Source: Lagopus muta (lineage: Eukaryota; Chordata; Aves; Galliformes; Phasianidae). From it: a stretch of 64,000 bases of DNA. The DNA is taken from positions 67,602,032-67,666,031 of the forward strand of contig NC_064433.1 in NCBI RefSeq assembly GCF_023343835.1. Reading direction: 5' to 3'. This document shows, one piece after another, positions 12,465 through 23,138 of the stretch. The notes under the pieces are model-generated. The model did not search any database and was not told the origin of the DNA. It saw only the letters and a program-made list of their open reading frames with translations. How positions within the stretch are numbered: the first letter of the stretch is position 1; each line of letters begins with the position of its first letter. The position numbers and the translations under genes are program-made.

Positions 12465-12602
12465 TTTCATGCATGGCAGCGCAGAAGTGAAAGTACAGCT
12501 GAGCCAGCAAAGCCTGTGGTGTAATCTCTAGCCTTGTCCCTTCACTCTTCTTTTTCCATTATGCGCACCACACAAGTGTTCCTAAGGATTTCTTGAAGCT
12601 CC
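12465..12602 (-). pseudogene. Decayed fragment of an A4GALT-like coding end
   Basis: This 138-base segment closely resembles the C-terminal coding end of the intact A4GALT at about 23165-23300, in the same orientation. Shared runs include 'agctgagccagcaaagcctg' and 'atctctagccttgtccctt'. Read on the minus strand it gives ELQEILRNT, then GTRLEIT, QALLAQLYFHFC, against ELNELLKNT, GTRLEIT, QALLAQLHSHFC in A4GALT. A one-base length change relative to A4GALT throws the frame into a TGA stop. No further upstream A4GALT similarity is visible. It is probably a relic of a tandem duplicate about 11 kb from the working gene. Confidence 0.8.
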
Positions 12603-12959
12603 AAAGAGATGAACACTTGAAATTCCACTGCTGCTCTCCTTTTCTGATAGATTTCTCCACTGCCCCTACCTACCGGAAGGCATGTTCATGTGTTCATAAA
12701 ATGCCACCTTTGCTCATAAAGACAGTAAATTTTAGGTTTACTGTCGTTTCTACTCAATTGCCTGCAACACATACTGAGTCTAATGATCCTCCATAGCTCT
12801 GCAGACCAACTCTCCCCTCCCCAGATCTTCCAAATCCTTCAAAGAACTGCAGAACCACAGACTGATTCTTAAAGATGTCAATGCTAGGAAAGCATCTACA
12901 CCTATTCTCAGCCTTTTCAATTGCTGGAACTCTTCAGGCCTTGAAGCAGGGTCCATCTA

Positions 12960-13215
12960 GTCACAGAATAACAGAAAGGCTGGAGATTATCTAATCCGAA
13001 TACCCTGCAGAAAGCTGAGTTATCTAGAGCAGATTGCTTGGGGCAGCATTGCCTTGACCAAATCTTGAGACTCCACAACCTATCTGGAAACCTATTCCAG
13101 TGTTTCAGTGCTCAACCACTGTTTGGTTTCAGTCATACATCCTGTGTTTCAGTTTGTGCCCATTGTCCCTCATTCTATTAGTGGATTCTACAGAGAAGAA
13201 TCTAGTTCTCCTTAA
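12960..13215 (-). repeat. Old diverged CR1 LINE 3' fragment
   Basis: Begins 'tcacagaataacagaaaggc' and follows the CR1 3' order in reverse complement: 'acctatctggaaacctattccagtg', then 'gtgcccattgtccctcattc'. It is more diverged than its neighbours, so probably an old subfamily. Confidence 0.7.
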
Positions 13216-14010
13216 AAAAATAAATAAATAAAAAAAATCAGAATGATACTTATCCTTAGCACTTAATCCTGTACAGAGGAGTGTGATTTTAAATACTCAG
13301 AGAACATTCCTGATTTTGTTGGCTTGCCTTCTCTATCTGTAAAATACCAAAATAAAAGGAAATAAACCATGGAGGTGTTGCACACTTCCAGTTTACACCA
13401 TCAGCAAAGTGCATTTAGTGTCTTTGTTCAAGTTGGGCCTACAGAGCAGTCTCTGCACCACTGCTGACACTGCAGAGCATTGCCTGGGCACACAGCTACT
13501 CCTTTGGACAAGCTCTGCTATGGAAATCACTCAGCATTGGCAAGAGGTGGCCACAAACTGGGAAGAGGCTGCCATTGTCTTCTGTTACTAGTGCTTGGGA
13601 AACTGATTTCCAGCCCATCTCCAGAAGCAGAGGGACCCAGGAGGCCAGCAGGGAGCTACTCACAGGAGCACACAGGAAAGGGGAAGCAAGGCCTCGGTGA
13701 GGGATGATCTCCTTACAACACAGCTTTATGTCCCTCTCAAGTTCAAACAGCCATAGCTCAGGACAGGACCAGCAACAAGTGCTACTCAGTGACATCAGCT
13801 TGGGCAGTTCCAGCCAGTCCAGCCTTGGGCAGCACACACTGGTGTCACTGTGATGACACAAGGCACCAAAGTGATATCTGAGCATCTCCCACCGGAACAC
13901 CCAGGCAGTGCTGGTGGATTTCCCTTGCCAGCAGGCAGGGAGAATACTGGCTCATTGCACAAACGGCTGCAGGTGCAAGCTTTGGACAAAGTGAGACAGG
14001 AGATACTGAA
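13216..14010. other. Flank upstream of the HSF-like relic; no separate gene
   Basis: Open frames on both strands (for example 13496-13900 minus, 134 codons) overlap each other. None has a recognised motif. The stretch from about 13400 becomes richer in G+C than its left flank and may be the old promoter or 5' UTR of the HSF-like copy that follows. That is inference. Confidence 0.35.
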
Positions 14011-15481
14011 ATGGAGTTGTCTGCAGCAGAAACAGCTTCTGCTGCTGATCCTGAGGAGCTGATCAAGACTCCTGTAGGCTCCATTTTTACTGACCCTACA
14101 GGACACAACTAAGCAGCAGCTGGCCATGCTGCTGGAACATCAATACAGGAAGAACAGGACTCACCAGTGCTTCCAGAAGAGGAAACCAAAGGTTTACCTC
14201 GCAGTCCATCTGAAGAAAGCATTGGCCTAGCCAGGGTTTTCTCATCCCTCAGCTTCCCACAGAAACTCTGGGTACTGGTGGGAAGTGACCAAGTGAAGAG
14301 CATTCAGTGGGGTCACGGAGGAAACTGCACTGTAATCCAGAAAGAAATGTTCAAGTTGGAAGTTCTGGCAAGGGAAGCACCTGCGAAAGCCTTTGAAAGT
14401 CCCTGCATGAAGAGCTTTGTTCGCCAGCTTAACCTGCATGGCTTCACCAGAGTGCCACAGCACTTGGAAAGATCTTTCCTTCCTTAATTTCTGGCCGAGG
14501 AAGAAGCATTTGCTGCCCATAGGAAGGTAAGTACCTAAATTGTTCCCCATACTAACCAGCTCTTGCAGAACTCGGAGAGAAGGAGGTTCCATTAAAATCA
14601 GCTTAGGTCATAGCTATACCCAAATTTGAACCAATGGAATGGAAAAGTAAATAAATCAGAATGTGACAAACTCACTTATTTCCGTGCATTTGCAAAATTT
14701 CTTCTCTTAGTCAGCCTAAGCCGTAGGATTAAATTTATTGGTGTGCAGATGGCTCAGCACCACACAGTCCTTCACTCAGTTTCCCCCTTCCTGGTGGTTT
14801 ACTCATGGGTTGAGATAAAACTACTAAGATAAAGGAAAATAATAAAAGATGTGTCTATATGTATGTATATATACATACGAATAATATACGTAACAAGAGG
14901 TGAATGAGAAATTGCTCACTAGCTCACAACTGAGGCTTAGCACCTTCTTCAGAAGTTCTTCTGTATGATGTCATATGGCATGGAATATCCCTTTGGTTAA
15001 TTTACATCAACTGTCCTAATCCGTTCCCTCCCAGTTCCTTGGGCCCTTTGCTCAGAATGGCCTTGGCTCTGTCCAGCACTGCTTAGCAGCAACTGCAGAC
15101 ATTTGTGTGCTGTCAACATTGTTTTACTCCCTGAACCAAACCATAGCATCATACCAGCACTCTGAAGAATACAGTTCCATCCCAGCTGAAACTGAGACAC
15201 CCATCAGCCTTGTTAATACCTATATTTGTCCTGTGCCATTAGAAGTCCTATTTTCTGTATCATGCTATCCTTCAGCTGCACGCTGACAGCACCTAACTCT
15301 TCTCCCTTATATTTTTCAGTTACTCCTGTACTCCAGCCCACACTTCAGAAGAGATTACCCGCAGCTGCTGGGACACTGCAAACGAAGAGTAGCCCACAAG
15401 AGAAGAGACATGGCTGCCCCTACCCCTGCCCTACAGGAGGCTCTGAATGAGAGCCCCCAGAGGAGCAGGCCAGATGCCTAA
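14011..15481 (+). pseudogene. Heat-shock-factor-like gene (HSFX/HSFY type), broken
   Basis: Exon 1 (14011-14526) and exon 2 (15320-15481) together encode an HSF DNA-binding domain. Exon 1 shows FPQKLWVLVGSDQVKSIQWG, then MKSFVRQLNLHGFTRV and FLAEEEAFAAHRK. After the donor at 14527 and acceptor at 15318-15319 the frame continues LLLYSSPHFRRDYPQLLG and CKRR. The domain ends as in the HSFX/HSFY group, where an HSF winged helix binds heat-shock elements. The frame is interrupted by TAA at 14110-14112 and again at 14485-14487, inside the domain, so a normal protein is not expected. Starting at ATG 14167 would avoid the first stop but not the second. The 793-base intron is largely an old ERV LTR. 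Exon 2 runs only 54 codons to TAA at 15479. Recoded stops or a sequencing error are less likely explanations. Confidence 0.75.
14735..15212 (+). mobile_element. Old avian ERV LTR (ERVL-like family), fossil
   Basis: Sits in the intron of the HSF-like relic. It carries the order typical of a common avian LTR: 'gggttgagataaaac', 'gatgtcatatggcatggaat', 'atccctttggtt', and an end like 'catcccagctgaaactga'. The same family recurs at 20480-21090 (same strand) and 19325-19590 (opposite strand). It looks like a decayed solo LTR, and no internal retroviral genes are seen. Borders are approximate. Confidence 0.65.
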
Positions 15482-16300
15482 CCCATGCAGGGAGTGGCTG
15501 CTGGGCCAGAGAGGAGCCTGCAGGCAGCAGAGCCAGAATGCACGCAGGCAGCAGCACCCATGGGGCCCTTGCCAGCCAAGTGCTCTAAGAATGACACCCG
15601 TCAAGCCTGAGGAAGTGCTGCTCACATCCTGCCAGGCTCTGCTGCAGCACCAGCACTGGAACAGTGCCAGGCTCTGTCCTGCTCCATGCTGCCCCTGAGC
15701 AGCATCCAGATGCTGGGTGCCACTTGTGTTCCTCCACTACAGGGCACTCAGCCATTCCTGCTCCCCTCTTTCACACCTGGCTGTCCTCAGCAGGAGCTCC
15801 TGCAGCCCCCAGAAACACCACAGCAGCAGGCTCCCTAGGCTGCCTTAAATTTCCTTGGCTCCTGCTTTGCAATGGCCATGATGACAGCAGCCATGATGAT
15901 GCCACCGGACTGGCAGCCCTGTGCAGCCCCACACTGCCCAATGTGCACCTGCAGCCAGCACCGGGCAGATGCAGGCCATGGGATGGCCCCATAGTGCAAG
16001 ACCCACTGCAGACAGTGGGACAGAAGCCCCTACTTACATGTCCCTAAGCTGTAGCTCATAGGTGATTAGTTGCAGGAATAGCACCTATCAGAGATTAACC
16101 TTTTTAGTTCTCATACCTCTTTGTTTGCATATTTAACTACTTATTCATTCCATTCTTCTGGAAATAAAATGATTCAATAATAAACCTTTTCAGTTGTCAT
16201 GTCATGTAAAGTCATTGGCTCATTTCATGCTGAAATCTCAGATCGAATTTGTTTCATCTCTCAACAAGCAATAGTAGCCGTGCTTCTAACACCAATTGAA
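15482..16300. other. G+C-rich tail after the HSF-like relic
   Basis: Positions 15482-16040 are rich in CAG/CTG and C, giving Pro/Ala/Gln-rich open frames on both strands. This may be the decayed C-terminal coding part or 3' UTR of the HSF-like gene, but no frame continues the domain. Base composition drops abruptly to A/T-rich after about 16050. Confidence 0.4.
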
Positions 16301-16377
16301 TACTTTTCTCTAAACACTACACTCTAGATTCTTTGCTGTACAGTAAAGGATTGGGTAACATTTGTACAACATTTATA

Positions 16378-16858
16378 TCCCAGCACAAGAAAGATGTGGA
16401 ATTCTTGGAGCTGGTCCAGAGGAGGGCAACTAAGACGATCAGAGGGCTGGAGCACCTCTCCTATGAAGAAAGGTTCTGGGAACTGGGATTGTTTAGCCTG
16501 GGGAAGAAAAGACTCCAGAGAGACCTCATTGTGGCCTTCCAGTACACGAAGGGAGTGTATAATCAGGATAGGGTACAACTGTTTACGAGGGTGGATAGTG
16601 ACAGGTCAAGGGGAATGGTTTTAAACTAAGAAAGGGGAGGTTTAGGTCAGATATTAGGAGGAAGTTTTTCACACAGAGGGTGGTGATGTACTGGAACAGG
16701 TTGCCCAAGGAGGTTGTGGATGCCCTATCCCTGGAGGTGTTCAAGGCCAGGCTGGATGTGGCTCTGGTCTAGTCGTTGGTGACCCTGCACGTAGAAGGGG
16801 TTGAAACTAGATGATCATTATGGTCCTTTTCAACTCAAGCCATTCTGTGATTCTATAC
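16378..16858 (+). repeat. CR1 LINE 3' end, plus orientation
   Basis: Contains the canonical CR1 3' order: 'gagctggtccagaggagggc', 'gagggctggagcacctctcc', 'gtgacaggtcaaggggaatg', 'tggatgccctatccctggag', and the tail 'gccattctgtgattctat'. It is a 5'-truncated copy, moderately well preserved. Confidence 0.93.
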
Positions 16859-16887
16859 ATCTCACACACTGGAAATATCCTCCTAAT

Positions 16888-17938
16888 CACAGAACCATGG
16901 AACAGCTTGGGTTGGGAGGGACCTCTAGGATCATCAAGTTTCAAACCCCCTACCACTGGCAGGGTTGCCAACCATTAGAGCAAGTACATTATTGAACATT
17001 AGATCAAATTGCCCAGGGCCCCATCCAACCTGGCCCTAAACACCTTCAGGGCTGGAGCTTCCACGGCTTCTCCGGGCAACCTGATCCTGCACCTCACCAC
17101 TCTCGCAGTAGCAAAGATCCTCCTGACATCTAGTCTTAATCTCCTCCCTAATTAAAAACCATCCTCCCTTGTATTACCACTGTCTACCCTCATAAAAAGT
17201 TGATTTCTCTCCTGCTTATAATTGCCCTTTAGAAGTTGGAAGGCTGCAATGACATCACCCTACAGTCTTGTTCAGACTGAACAAGCTGTATAATCAAAGA
17301 ATATTAGGATGTTATAATCACAAAACAAACAAAAGAGTTAGGCAAAGCAGACTATGATAACAAAATAGAATAAATAGAAGGCTTACCCCTATCCTGAGCT
17401 CACTCACAAACCACCAGCAGAGGCAACCTCCAGACGAGATCCTTCCCCACTGGTAGCCAGCTCTTAAATAGGTCTAGGAGGGATGGAGCCAGGCCCCACC
17501 CCTTCCGGCAGCACAGATGAATTGCCTTCACCTGTGCTCCTCTGGCTGACTCATGGTTCGCCTCAGGTGATCAATCAGAGGTTCAGGCCCTGACTCAGCA
17601 GTTCCCATACAACAAGCCCTCTCCCTTCAGCCTTTTTCACAGGAGATGCGCTCCAGCCCTTGGATAATCTTTGTAGCCCATCTCCGGATTCTCTCCAGAA
17701 GATCCACATCTTTTCCATGCTGGGGGCCCCAGGCTTAGATGCAGTACTCCAGCAGGGGCCATCTGAGGGCAGAAAAGTGTAGGCAACTCCCTCCCTTGCC
17801 CTGCTGGCCACCCCTCTTCTGATGGAACCCAGGATACCACTGGCCTTTTGGGCTGCAAGCACACACTACTGGCTTATGTTGAAATTTTCATCAACCAGGA
17901 CCCCAAAGTTCTCAGCAGTTCTTCTCTCAGTTTCCATA
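16888..17938 (-). repeat. CR1 LINE, minus orientation, split by a solo LTR
   Basis: A CR1 3' part begins 'cacagaaccatggaacagct' and runs through 'catccaacctggccctaaac' to 'tcagactgaacaagc' at 17286. It then resumes after an insertion at about 17612 with 'ccctctcccttcagcc' and continues through 'tgggctgcaagcacacac' to 'ccaggaccccaaagttctc'. The two halves join exactly in CR1 order once the 325-base LTR and one copy of its duplicated target are taken out, so the CR1 is older than the LTR. Confidence 0.92.
17287..17611 (-). mobile_element. Solo LTR nested in CR1, 6-base target duplication, fossil
   Basis: A 325-base unit starting TG and ending CA is flanked on both sides by ACAAGC (17281-17286 and 17612-17617). 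Read on the minus strand it has a plausible promoter, CTATTTAAGAGC, about midway and no coding content. This is the signature of a solo LTR left by recombination. A six-base target duplication is common for class II (ERVK/alpha-like) elements, but the family name is not certain. The start of the same U3 recurs at 24950-25044. Confidence 0.85.
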
Positions 17939-17977
17939 TTTATCTGGAATTACTTTGACCAAAGGCTTGCTTGCTTG

Positions 17978-18205
17978 AATCGTAGAATGGTTTGGGTTGG
18001 AAGGGAGCTTTAAGACCATCTAATTTCAACACTCTGCTATAGGCAGAGACACCTCTCTCTAGACCACGTTGCTTAAAGCCCCATTCAGCCTGGCTTTCAA
18101 TGCTTCCAGGGAGGAAGCGTTCACAACCTTGCTGGACAACCTGTTCCAGTGTCTCACCACCCTCACTGTAAATAATTTCTTCCTAATATATAGTCTAAAA
18201 CTTTC
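17978..18205 (-). repeat. CR1 LINE 3' end, minus orientation
   Basis: Begins 'aatcgtagaatggtttgggt', followed by 'gttgcttaaagccccattca', 'tgctggacaacctgttccag' and 'ttcttcctaatatatagtct'. It is a short 5'-truncated copy lying head-to-tail after the previous CR1. Confidence 0.88.
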
Positions 18206-18557
18206 TGGATAGGCTTCTTTTGTAGAAATGTTTCCAAAGAGAAATAGAGGTGCTCAAGAAAGAAGCCTGGACTAAATGGATTTTCTTTTTGTCATGAGTT
18301 GGCCAAAAGAGCATAATTACTGGCTCACTGATCTCTACAAAACTGTTGTATTCCTTTAAGTAAGCAGGTCTGAAAGCATAAAAGATTAAAAAATAGGAAT
18401 TCTGTAAATTAATACAACTGTTTTGTGAACTCAAGGCTTTAAAATTATAGGATTACAGATCATCAGGAATAGCAATTAGTCTAAGCTAGAACCTCTACCA
18501 TGCTAGCTTTAATGTATTTGCCTTTAATTCATCCATAAAATAGACATTTTTCGTGTT

Positions 18558-19215
18558 TCATAGAACCATAGAATGGTTTAGGTTGGAAAGAACCTTTGAG
18601 ATCATCTAGTTCCAACTTCCCTGTTGGGGGCAACCTGTTCCAGTGTCTCACCAGCTCCACAGTAAAGAATTTCTTCCTGATATCTAGTCTAAGTTTACCC
18701 TTCCAGTTTTAAAGCCATTCTCTCTTGTCCTGTTGCTACGTGCCTATACAAAAAGCCCCTCCCCGGCTTTCCTGTAGGCCCTTCAGGTACCAGAAGGCCG
18801 CTATCAGGTCTCCTCAGGGTCTTCTCTTTTCCAGGCTGAAGAGCCCCAGCTCCCAGCCTGTCCTCACTGGGGAGGTGCTCCAGCCCTCTGATTATCTTTG
18901 TGGCCCTCCTCTGGACCAGCTCCAACAAGCCCATGTCTTTCTTACCTTGAGGGCTCCAGAACTGGACGCAGTACTCCAGGTGGGGTCTCACAAGAGCAGA
19001 GTGAAGGGGCAGAATCCCCTCCCTCGACCTGCTGGTCGCACTTCTCTTAATGCAACTCAGGATACAGTTGGGCTTCTGGGTTGCAAGCGCACATTGCCAG
19101 CTCATGTTGAGTCTTTCATCAACTGACATTCCCAAATCCACAGGGCTGCTCTCAAGCTATTCTCCAGCCAAGCTGTATCTGTGCTTCTTAACCTCCATCT
19201 TCAAACAGGTATTTA
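18558..19215 (-). repeat. CR1 LINE 3' part, minus orientation
   Basis: Begins 'catagaaccatagaatggtt' and runs through 'gggcaacctgttccagtgtc', 'agccccagctcccagcctg', 'ctccagccctctgattatct', 'gaactggacgcagtactcca' and 'gcgcacattgccagctcatg'. An internal segment near 18630 is missing relative to the usual CR1 order. The minus-strand reading retains 148 open codons of the CR1 3' ORF end, without a gene of its own. Confidence 0.92.
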
Positions 19216-19324
19216 TAAACAGTGAAAAGGTCTGACCACCAAGCCTGATCTTCTCCAGGAAAAATGATCTGTGTTCTCTCATATGCCTTTCCTCATATGC
19301 CAGTGTTTCAGTCACTTGTTCATC

Positions 19325-19590
19325 TGTACTGGGTCTGGCTGGGATAGAGCTAATTTTTCTCACAGCATCTCCTATGGAGCCATGCTTTAGATTTGCGACC
19401 AAAACAATGCCATTAACATGCTAATGTTTTAGCTGTTGCTGATCAGCACTTGCATAACATCAAGGCCTTCTCTATTTCCCTCTTTGCTCCCCCAGTAAAC
19501 ACACTAAGGGTGTTTATCTAAGAGGTTAGGAGGGGACAAAACCAGGCAGATGACACAAACACAAACTGGGCAAAGAGATTCCAACTTGGT
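19325..19590 (-). mobile_element. Avian ERV LTR fragment (same family as 14735-15212), fossil
   Basis: Starts TGTACTGGGTCTGGCTGGGA, followed by 'catgctttagatttgcgacc', 'gttttagctgttgctgatca' and 'catcaaggccttctctattt', which is the reverse complement of the end half of this avian LTR family. It fades out near 19590. Only part of an LTR is present. Confidence 0.65.
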
Positions 19591-19930
19591 TCAATCAGGA
19601 ACAGTACCACACTTTTCTCTGCACCCTCCCTTCAAGTCCCAAAGACAATACTGTAGCTGTGGTCCCCAGAGCCTCCATTCCCCATGTAGTTATAATCAAC
19701 TTACCTCACTCTCATTCCACTCTCTTAATTTTATTGAGCCATTTCTGGACATGACTTTAAAATACTTTTCTGCATAGTAACGAACAGATTGTTCAGACCT
19801 GCCACCAACGCATCACAGAACAAAATGGTAGAGAGAAGAAATAATAAAACTGTATTTATTTTTCTTTCACAAGATGGAGGGCCAAAGACTCTGCTTATAA
19901 CCTTGGAACATTGACTCTACAGGGAATAAA

Positions 19931-19954
19931 ACCACACACACACACACACACACA
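19931..19954. repeat. (CA)n microsatellite
   Basis: About 12 CA units followed by an A-rich tract with CAAAAACA-like units. Confidence 0.95.
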
Positions 19955-20479
19955 AAAACAAAAAACAAGAACAACAAAAACATTTCACTTATGCAGAAAG
20001 GCACTTCCTTAGAGTAAGCAGTAGTACACCGAGTCAAATATTTAGTAGGTCCCAAATATGTCTGTAATCAGTCCCTGATATTGCCACAGTAGAGATTCTG
20101 TTAAGGCTTTACAATCATGAAACACCATTTTACCTTCCTTGGTTCCTGGCTCACTGCGGTTTTTGTTGCTTAGCATAAAGAGCCCAAATCAGAAACAATC
20201 ATTAGAAGGAGAAACCATGTTCCACTGGCCATAGACTAGGCCAGAGTTGATGATTCTGTGGCTGCTTCTAAAGAAAGCAGTGTGTGGGAGGGGAAATGAA
20301 TAGGTATAGATAGAGCATGATGTGAAAATATCATCCATTTATATCTCTTATTGTGGTTAAGACCACTTAAGCAGTCATGAAGATCTGCTGCTCTCCACAA
20401 AGCTGTTGTTCTTAAAGATGTTCAGTGTTTGGAGATTCAGAATCCTGAATGTCTTCCAGCACATGCCCTAAAGCTAAGC

Positions 20480-21090
20480 AGAACAAAGGGGCAGCATGCG
20501 GTGGTTTTGCACTGATGGCTGGTTGAATTCCACCACACTGCTCTCTCACTCCCCTGTCTCAAAGGAACATGAGGAGAAAATAGAATCAGAAAAAAAAAAA
20601 AAAAGCTCACAAGTTGAGATAAAGACAATTAAATTGAAGGGGAAAATAGAGAAAAACAAACAAAGGCAGTGCAGAAGCAAAGAGAGAGAGAACAATTTTT
20701 CTCTACTCTCCATTAACAAGCGATGTTTGGACATATCTTGGGAAGCAGGGCCTCAATATATGACACAGTTGTTCAGAAGGATAGACATCATAACAAGAGC
20801 CTCTCTATCTCTGTCTTCCTTCCACATTTTATTGCTGAGTGTGACGTCATGCAGCATGGAATGCCCCTTCAGTCAGTTTAGACTAGCTGTCCTGGCAATG
20901 TCCCATCCCAATCTCTTGCTTGCCCCCCAGCCTGCTACCCTTGGGGGAGTGGAGAGAGTTTTCTTAGCATAAGAGCACAGACAAAACATTCGTGCAATAT
21001 CAGTGCTGTTCCAGCTAGATATGGAGAGCATAGCACTATATGAGCTGCTAAAGGGAAAGAACTCCACCCCAGCCAAAACCATGACACAGC
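20480..21090 (+). mobile_element. Avian ERV LTR (same family), fossil
   Basis: Follows the same family order as 14735-15212: 'acaagttgagataaagac', 'ggcagtgcagaagcaaagag', 'gtgtgacgtcatgcagcatg', 'ctagctgtcctggcaatgtc', and an end like 'accccagccaaaaccatgac'. It contains an A-run near 20590. It looks nearly full length as an LTR but decayed, without internal genes. Confidence 0.68.
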
Positions 21091-23138
21091 ATTACATATC
21101 TATGTACACATTTGGAGTCACCCAGTGGAAGGGTGTTTCCAACACCTTCTTCATCCCAGAGCAGCTGCTTGTGCACAGAGCTCCTGCCTTACCCAACTGG
21201 TAGCAGGTAGCTTCCATTGCAGAGCAGCAGCAGCTTCCAGTCAGACAGCTCAGCATGCAAATAAACAAAAGGTGCACAACCTGCTGAGCTCCCAAAGCCA
21301 TGTTCCCCAGGGGACAGGGAACTGTTGTGGAAAAGTGATAGGCAATTTGGCTTTCTTGTTTTTATCCTCCAAAAAAGAGAAATAAACCCAAGACAACCTG
21401 AGAAATGTTGTCATTGCGTGCACAGTCTTTTACTTTTGACTAAGTTGAACCAACCTCACCTAGCTTCTGTTTGACATGGGAAACAGAAGAGGCTTCAGAA
21501 AACTGCAAACCTAGCAATTATCTACATCACCCTCAAAGGACTTGCAGGTAGCACTCCTTTTAAGAGCTCTTGCTATGAGGCTTCATGACACTGGAAATCT
21601 CACTGACTCATGGCCACCAGAAGGGTCACTGGAGTATCCCACTGCTGTTCCTGGGGGTAAGAAAATCCCCACACTAAAGGCAGAAAAGATTTTACAATGA
21701 GATCAGTGTAGGAGAGGGGATGGCCAATAATTTGCTCACCTCTGTCAACTCCACTGTAGTGTCAGCTCACGTGTCTCAGAAAAACTCTTTAGGTTGTGGT
21801 GAGGAACAGATACAAGGAAGCTTATGGTTTCTACCTTACTTTTGCTTCCTGCTGCTCTTTCTCTGATGTTTTTATATAATGAACTGTAAGAGCACATCCT
21901 TTTGGCTATCAAAGCAAAGGACAATTTTTTTTTGCCATCGCGTGTCCAACAAATTTGCCTCTGTGGTGGAACCATCAAAGACACAACTGCACCGTAAGAG
22001 TGATACGTTAACGTTCTCCATCATAATTCAGTCACATGCTCAGAGGAGAAGAGTAAATCTTTTCACTGCACTTCTCCAGACCTCCCAGGAGAGATTTACA
22101 CTCCTGCACAATGAATAGTGAACTGCAGGAGGGCTGGAGCTACCTGGAGGCTACCTGAAGAAGTCCATCATAAATGACTCAGTTCCTGAACTTGAATTTA
22201 GACAGTAAAGGTTTCCACCACGCTCTCTGTAACTTTGGGAATACTTGGAAGTATCACTTCTTTCCCTTTTGGATCAGTTTAAGCACTGAAAGATCATAGA
22301 TGCAGTTAGGAAAATTTGGTCACACTTACAAGCCCAGTGTAAAAGACATACCGGCTCTTCCTGAGTTACATGCAATTTAAGATGTGATTTGGGAGAGCTC
22401 TCCTGCTCATTACAGGAGAGTTAATTTGCTGTTACTATACCACAAATCACTGCTGTGCAAGAACTCTTTTTAAATGATGAACTAGACTCAGATCCCCTCG
22501 TCCTGATTCACGCCAAATTTCCAAGCAAATCTTTAGACCCACAACACTAAAGAGACTCCAATGTCCTATTCTCTCCTTGGACAAGTACCACGAGAAAGTC
22601 TCTTCCATCAAAGTCTTCAGAAGAAAAAGGAATGAAAAGAAAAACATCACTTTAACCGTTTCACCTTTCATCTCTGTTTTCCTTCACATTTTTTCTTAAG
22701 ACACCTCTTCAAGCACACCCTTAAGCTCTTCAGTTCCTGTTCTTTGCTCTCCCATCCTTTTGGTGCTTTGAGGCAGTAACAGAGGATGAGATACATGTTT
22801 CTACAAGGCCCCTTCCAGATCTGCAGCTACAGAAAGGAGTCTTAATCTTCAAGAGGTTTATGGAGGCTGCCACAAGTGGCCCAGCACTCACTCCTCATCC
22901 TGAGATTCCTCCACCTAACTGAGGAGAGCAGAAGGTGGGTCCTGCAGAGAATCAAAATATTGTTAAAGTCAAGACAAAGAGCTGCACAGATGGGCTGAAA
23001 ATACAGGCTCCATCTAAACCCCACAGATGGCTTTTATCCTCAACTCCCACCACCTTCACTTCAAAAAAAGTTTATCTGAAATGAAACAGTTGAATGGTCG
23101 GGAGGTCCCAGGCAATATCTGTTAGCTGATCCTTGGAG
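21091..23138. other. Downstream flank of A4GALT; probable 3' UTR plus intergenic DNA
   Basis: No separate gene was recognised. The part next to 23138 should be the A4GALT 3' UTR on the minus strand, but I could not place its end. Open frames of up to about 86 codons show no motif. Confidence 0.4.

Noticed and set aside
18695-19141. 148-codon minus-strand frame with a plausible protein look
   Set aside because: It is the end of the CR1 reverse transcriptase ORF within a recognised CR1 copy, not a host gene.
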